DNA from: Hymenobacter norwichensis DSM 15439
GTDB lineage: Bacteria > Bacteroidota > Bacteroidia > Cytophagales > Hymenobacteraceae
DNA length: 64,000 nt
Direction of reading: 5' to 3'
Assembly: GCF_000420705.1 (NCBI RefSeq)
Contig: NZ_ATVL01000007.1
Span: forward strand, 620,001-684,000
In this document: positions 60,228 through 64,000 of the stretch, piece after piece
Numbering within the stretch: position 1 is the stretch's first letter
Layout of the letters: every line of letters begins with the position of its first letter
Notes under the pieces: generated by a model
Database searches by the model: none
The model's input: only the letters and a program-made list of their open reading frames with translations
What the model was told of the DNA's origin: nothing
Translations under genes and position numbers: made by a program

Positions 60228-61376
60228 ATCGATTATTTCCACACCACCTACAATTGTGGTCTGATAGGTTTCGAGGGGCAGGTTCAGGTAGCGGTGGTAT
60301 TCTTCGGACGCTTTCTGCACGAAATTGTCAACGTGCTCGGTGGCTACCAGGTTGATGGTGCAGCCGCCGAAACCGCCGCCCATCATGCGCGAACCGTACA
60401 CGCCGGGCAGCGCCTTGGCAATTTGTACCAGCACGTCCAGCTCGCGGCAGCTTACTTCGTAGTCGTCGCGCAGGCCGGCGTGGGAGGCGTACATTTCCTG
60501 CCCAAAGGCTTTCAGGTCGCCGTCTTTGAGGTGCTGGCAGGCAGCCTCCACCCGGAAGTTTTCCTGCACCACGTACAGGCAGCGGCGGTACACGACGTCG
60601 CCCATTTCGTCGCGGTGCTCGTTCACCTGCGGCAGCGTGGCGTCGCGCAGGGAGTTGATTTCGGGGTAGTATTTCTTAAGAATGGCCACGCCCTGCTCGC
60701 ACTCTTGGCGGCGCAGATTGTATTCCGAGCTAGCCAACGAGTGCTTCACGCCGGAGTTGCAGAGCACAATGCGGCAGGCCTCAGTATCGAAGGGCAGATA
60801 CTCATAGTCGAGGGAGCGGCAGTCGAGCCGCACCACTTGGCCGGGCTTCCCGAACAGGCTGGCAAACTGGTCCATCAAACCCGATTTTACGCCGGCAAAC
60901 TCGTGCTCGGCTTTCTGGGCCATGTGTGCCAGCGTCATCCGGTCGAGTTGAGTGTCCATCAGGTGGTCGAGGGCAAAGGCCAGCCCGCATTCAACGGCTG
61001 CTGACGACGACAAGCCCGCGCCAATAGGAATAGTGCCCCCAAACACGCAGTCGAAGCCCGGCACGGTGAGGCCGCGCTTCTGAAACTGGGCTACCACGCC
61101 TTTCAGGTAGTTGGCCCACATAGTTTTACCCTTGCTTACGTCCGCCACCTCGGCTTCGTAGTCTTGCTCTAGGTCATAAGCATACAGGCGGAGTTTGCTG
61201 GTGCCATTCAAGCCTACTGCAAAGTATATTTCCTTGTCAATGGCGCCCGGCAACACAAATCCCTCATTGTAATCAGTATGCTCACCAATAAGGTTTACTC
61301 GGCCGGGCGCTCTGACCAGCAAAGGAGAGTGGTCGAATCGTTCTTGAAAAGACTTTGCAATTGATTGTTGGAGCAT
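60225..61376 (-). CDS. galK: Galactokinase
   Basis: 383 residues from the ATG at 61376; the open frame upstream is not GHMP-like. Phosphorylates galactose at C1. GHMP kinase with galactokinase signature GRVNLIGEHTDYNEGFVLP, phosphate-binding loop IGAGLSSSAAVE, catalytic-region KSGLMDQFASLFG and the C-terminal GGGFGGC. Two operator-like sites (61462-61473 and 61583-61594) lie 86 and 207 bases upstream. First gene of the galK-galT operon. Confidence 0.96.
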   Translation of the reverse strand: MLQQSIAKSFQERFDHSPLLVRAPGRVNLIGEHTDYNEGFVLPGAIDKEIYFAVGLNGTSKLRLYAYDLEQDYEAEVADVSKGKTMWANYLKGVVAQFQKRGLTVPGFDCVFGGTIPIGAGLSSSAAVECGLAFALDHLMDTQLDRMTLAHMAQKAEHEFAGVKSGLMDQFASLFGKPGQVVRLDCRSLDYEYLPFDTEACRIVLCNSGVKHSLASSEYNLRRQECEQGVAILKKYYPEINSLRDATLPQVNEHRDEMGDVVYRRCLYVVQENFRVEAACQHLKDGDLKAFGQEMYASHAGLRDDYEVSCRELDVLVQIAKALPGVYGSRMMGGGFGGCTINLVATEHVDNFVQKASEEYHRYLNLPLETYQTTIVGGVEIID

Positions 61377-61461
61377 GGGCTGTAGGAAACAAGGACGTGA
61401 AACTGGACTAAGGCAAAGGAAACAGAGGCTAAAGTAAAGGAAATTAATTCTGGATTTCGGC

Positions 61462-61473
61462 GCATACGTTTGC
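61462..61473. promoter_or_regulatory. LacI-type operator O3 upstream of galK
   Basis: GCATACGTTTGC, one mismatch to the palindrome GCAAACGTTTGC. Confidence 0.5.
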
Positions 61474-61582
61474 AATATTTCAGTACCACTTACCAATCTT
61501 TGGGCGCACTTAATACGCCACCAGTGAAGTGTAGTGGAGCTAGCAAGGATAATTTAGCATAGTGACAAGTGAAATAAATGAT

Positions 61583-61594
61583 GCAAAGGTTTGC
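61583..61594. promoter_or_regulatory. LacI-type operator O4 upstream of galK
   Basis: GCAAAGGTTTGC with flanking T and A, palindromic except for the centre. Confidence 0.5.
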
Positions 61595-61981
61595 ACAAAT
61601 TATGCGCATATTTCACCTGTTTAAGCGTCTTTCTGAACGTTATCGGAATGCAGTAAATGAATGGGATTAGGCTTTCCTTGTGTGCATTAAGCACTGTAAT
61701 TTTTAACTACTTGCAATGCGAAGACTACACAAGCCTGCGATTATTCCAATTGGTTTGAATAATAGCTGGAAACAAATACCTAACCGGACACCAGTGCAGT
61801 AGGCTACCATCAAGATAAGTAGCAGCTAGTGGAATTAAGCTTGAATGGAGTTTTAGGCTATAGACGGCAAAAGTTCAGCTGCCCTTTTTCAATAATTTAT
61901 TGCCTAGTACCAAGGAGCGAATTGCTAGTACTCAAGTAAATACAGCAGAAAGCGCAAATCGATATCTGAAAACAAGCAAGC

Positions 61982-61993
61982 ACAAACGATTGT
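61982..61993. promoter_or_regulatory. LacI-type operator O5 upstream of galM
   Basis: ACAAACGATTGT, one mismatch to O2; lies in GCACAAACGATTGTGC, a 16-base near-palindrome. 240 bases before the galM start. Confidence 0.5.
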
Positions 61994-62233
61994 GCAAACC
62001 AATAGTAATTCATACTTTACGGGCTACTTAGCCATGATGGCTCGTCATGCAAGAAGCACTTACTTCTTATTTGATTACAACTTATGCTTGCTGAAGTGGA
62101 ATCGAACCTGCTGCCAGTCCGCACCGCAGCCGGCGTATTGTGCCCAGCTATCCGGTCAATCGGTTGATTTCATCTGCATTTCACGGCTTACTTGCACTCT
62201 CTATTTCTAGCATTCCTAACTCCCCCTCGCTTG

Positions 62234-63433
62234 ATGAAAAACCTAAACCGTGCTGGTCTGCTTGCCGGCAGTATTGCGGCCAGCTTGGCCTTTGCAGCTT
62301 GCAACCAGCAGCCTGCCACCAACACCGAAGGTAGCAGCACCGCTGCCGCCACTGATTCCACTCAAACCTCTGCTGCTGCAATGCCTACTTCCACTTCTTT
62401 CGGCAAAACCAACGCCGGTACCGAAGCGCAACTCTTCACGCTCACCAATGCCCACGGCGTGAAGGCCACCATCACTAACTTCGGTGGCACGCTCACCAGC
62501 CTCATGGTGCCTGATAAGGACGGCAAGATGGGTGACGTAATCTTGGGTTTTGATGAGGTAAGCGGCTACCAGAGCCCGGAGTTCTTGAAGTCAGGCCCAT
62601 ACTTTGGGGCCTTGATTGGGCGCTACGGCAACCGCATCAAAGGCGGCAAGTTCACGCTGGACGGCAAGGAGTACACGTTGGCCAAAAACAATGGGCCAAA
62701 CACGCTGCACGGCGGTAAAGTAGGCTTCGACAAAGTGGTATGGGAAGCCAAACCCGGCACCTCGGCCGACGGCCAGACCCTGACGCTCACCTACAATAGC
62801 AAGGACGGCGAAGAAGGCTACCCCGGCAACCTGGCCGTGACGGTGGTCTACACTCTTACCAACGACGACGCCCTGCGCCTCGACTACACCGCCACTACCG
62901 ATAAGGCCACGCCCGTCAACCTGACCAACCACGCCTACTTTAACCTCAATCACGGCGTCGGCAAGGACATCCTGGGCCACGAAGTGACGCTGCCCGCCGA
63001 CCGCTACACCGTCGTAGACGCCACCCTGATTCCGACTGGCGAGCTAAAGCCCGTGAAAGGCACGCCCTTCGACTTTACCACGCCGCACACCATTGGCGAG
63101 CGGATCGGGCAGGTGCCCGGCGGCTACGACCACAACTGGGCGCTGAACAACCCGAGCGGTATGCATGCCGCCGCTACCGTGTATGATGCCGCCACCGGCC
63201 GTACCATGGAAGTAACCACCACCGAGCCCGGCATCCAGTTCTACACCGGCAACTTCCTCGATGGCACCCTGAAAGGCAAAGGCGGCACCGTGTACGGCAA
63301 AAACTCCGGCTTCTGCCTGGAAACCCAGCACTTCCCCGATTCGCCGAACCAGCCTTCGTTCCCAAGCACCATCCTCAAGCCCGGCGACACCCTGAAATCA
63401 ACGACGATCTACAAGTTCGGCGTGCGCAAATAA
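62234..63433 (+). CDS. galM: Aldose 1-epimerase (galactose mutarotase) lipoprotein
   Basis: 399 residues from the ATG at 62234. Interconverts alpha and beta anomers of galactose or glucose. Lipoprotein-like signal ending ASLAFAAC (C23), followed by a Thr/Ser-rich linker, so it acts outside the cytoplasm. GalM fold: GGTLTSLMVPDKDGKMGDVILG, GRYGNRIKGGKF, TLHGG, NHAYFNLNH (catalytic-region His), DHNW, and the C-terminal LETQHFPDSPNQPSFPS with the catalytic glutamate. Divergent from galK. Followed by the copy 2 palindrome and then araB. Confidence 0.93.
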   Translation: MKNLNRAGLLAGSIAASLAFAACNQQPATNTEGSSTAAATDSTQTSAAAMPTSTSFGKTNAGTEAQLFTLTNAHGVKATITNFGGTLTSLMVPDKDGKMGDVILGFDEVSGYQSPEFLKSGPYFGALIGRYGNRIKGGKFTLDGKEYTLAKNNGPNTLHGGKVGFDKVVWEAKPGTSADGQTLTLTYNSKDGEEGYPGNLAVTVVYTLTNDDALRLDYTATTDKATPVNLTNHAYFNLNHGVGKDILGHEVTLPADRYTVVDATLIPTGELKPVKGTPFDFTTPHTIGERIGQVPGGYDHNWALNNPSGMHAAATVYDAATGRTMEVTTTEPGIQFYTGNFLDGTLKGKGGTVYGKNSGFCLETQHFPDSPNQPSFPSTILKPGDTLKSTTIYKFGVRK

Positions 63434-63455
63434 GGTGAAGTTGCAATGTACTATC

Positions 63456-63558
63456 AGAACGTCATGCAGAGCGCAGCGAAGCATCTCGCGTGCTGATGCT
63501 AGGTTAGTGATCTGACGTCAGTACGCGAGATGCTTCGCTGCGCTCTGCATGACGTTCT
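63456..63558. repeat. ~100-bp palindromic repeat, copy 2
   Basis: Perfect 36-base arms, 63456-63491 and 63523-63558, 31-base loop. Starts AGAACGTCATGCAGAGCGC. Homologous to copy 1 in arms and loop. Confidence 0.85.
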
Positions 63559-63564
63559 AGTGAC

Positions 63565-63604
63565 ACTTCACAAACTCACCACTTTACAACTTCACCATTT
63601 CACC
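63565..63604 (+). repeat. Octamer tract before araB
   Basis: ACTTCACA, AACTCACC, ACTTTACA, ACTTCACC, ATTTCACC: five 8-base units ending 4 bases before the araB start. A lone inverse unit, GGTGAAGT, follows the galM stop. Confidence 0.7.
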
Positions 63605-63608
63605 ACCC

Positions 63609-64000
63609 GTGGAAACTTCTCATACCGCATCTTCCGACTCCCCGGCGTACGTCATTGGGGTCGACTACGGCACTGACTCGGTGCGCTCCTTGCTGGTTGA
63701 TGCCCGGACCGGGGCCGAAATAGCCCAGGCCGTGCACTACTACGCCCGCTGGAAAAAGCTGGAGTTCTGCAACCCAGCCCGCAACCGGTTCCGCCAACAC
63801 CCCCTCGACCACATCGAAGGCTTGGAAACCACTATCCGCAAAGTGGCCGCCCAAGTGCCCGCCGAGCAGATTGTGGGTATTGCCGTGGACACCACCGGCT
63901 CGACGCCCGGCCCCGTGAACGAACAGGGCGTGGCCCTGGCTCTCACACCCGGCTTCGAATCCAACCCGAACGCCATGTTCGTGCTCTGGAAAGACCACAC
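63609..64000 (+). CDS. araB: Ribulokinase (3' end outside window)
   Basis: 130 visible residues from GTG 63609, no stop before the window ends. FGGY-type ribulokinase: AYVIGVDYGTDSVRSLLVDA is the N-terminal phosphate-binding region, followed by RFRQHPLDHIEGLE, IVGIAVDTTGSTPGPV and NPNAMFVLWKDH, all characteristic of AraB. Phosphorylates L-ribulose in arabinose use. In plus orientation after galM; araD and araA are likely beyond the window. The GTG stands just after an octamer repeat tract. No ATG alternative upstream. Confidence 0.92.
   Translation, partial: METSHTASSDSPAYVIGVDYGTDSVRSLLVDARTGAEIAQAVHYYARWKKLEFCNPARNRFRQHPLDHIEGLETTIRKVAAQVPAEQIVGIAVDTTGSTPGPVNEQGVALALTPGFESNPNAMFVLWKDH

Larger units (their letters stand above)
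61377..62233. promoter_or_regulatory. Regulatory region between divergent galK and galM
   Basis: 857 bases without a supported gene. It must hold both promoters; no exact TAnnTTTG box is obvious. It carries three LacI-type operator-like sites, O3, O4 and O5. A 7-bp inverted repeat with ATTATTC and GAATAAT lies near 61741-61765. Confidence 0.55.

Noticed and set aside
61992..62210. 72-codon frame between galK and galM
   Set aside because: Cys/Tyr-rich, no start context, lies in the operator-bearing regulatory region.

Overview
The window reads as a chromosomal segment of a Bacteroidota bacterium, most likely Hymenobacter or a close relative in the Cytophagales. The evidence is a GC-rich genome, two secreted proteins ending in type IX secretion (T9SS) sorting domains, TonB-dependent receptors, an exosortase K / MSEP-CTERM pair, -7 promoter boxes of the Bacteroidota form TAnnTTTG, and several proteins of Hymenobacter-like character. 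It holds 52 genes. recR is cut by the left edge and araB by the right edge. No tRNA, rRNA, CRISPR array, IS element or prophage was seen.

Left part (1-24 kb) is mostly housekeeping: recR, aspartate kinase, a glycosyltransferase fused to a degenerate sugar-phosphate transferase, an aspartate-type aminotransferase, a heptose-7-phosphate kinase, hemE, a MarC protein, an endonuclease/exonuclease/phosphatase-fold protein, a 2'-5' RNA ligase-like protein, dnaK, a hydrolase coupled to rluE, a von Willebrand A (VWA) membrane protein, a TlpA-type lipoprotein and aconitase.

Middle part (24-43 kb): a DMT exporter; a TonB receptor followed by nadR (possible NAD-precursor uptake); then the two-gene xrtK / MSEP-CTERM operon, a dedicated exosortase and its single predicted substrate, behind a textbook Bacteroidota promoter overlapped by a 19-bp palindrome. 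Next come a DUF2459-like gene, carbonic anhydrase, a T9SS subtilase, pirin, and a LytTR response regulator / histidine kinase / membrane protein / hydrolase series.

Right part (43-64 kb): a PQQ-type sugar dehydrogenase with two paralogous anchored proteins, a TonB receptor, a Tat-exported Gfo/Idh oxidoreductase, a Usp protein, two small disordered proteins, a GNAT protein, a T9SS endonuclease I, a fasciclin protein, and a sugar block: LacI regulator, clan GH-A glycosidase, galT, galK, galM lipoprotein and araB. Five variants of one LacI-type operator (NCAAACGTTTGN) lie between these sugar genes, suggesting one local regulon.

The most unusual non-coding structure is a set of intergenic spacers built from inverted tracts of degenerate 7- or 8-base repeats. 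They begin inside the stop codon of one gene, and in several cases run nearly to the next start codon. In addition there are two copies of a ~100-bp palindromic repeat whose two arms have evolved together.
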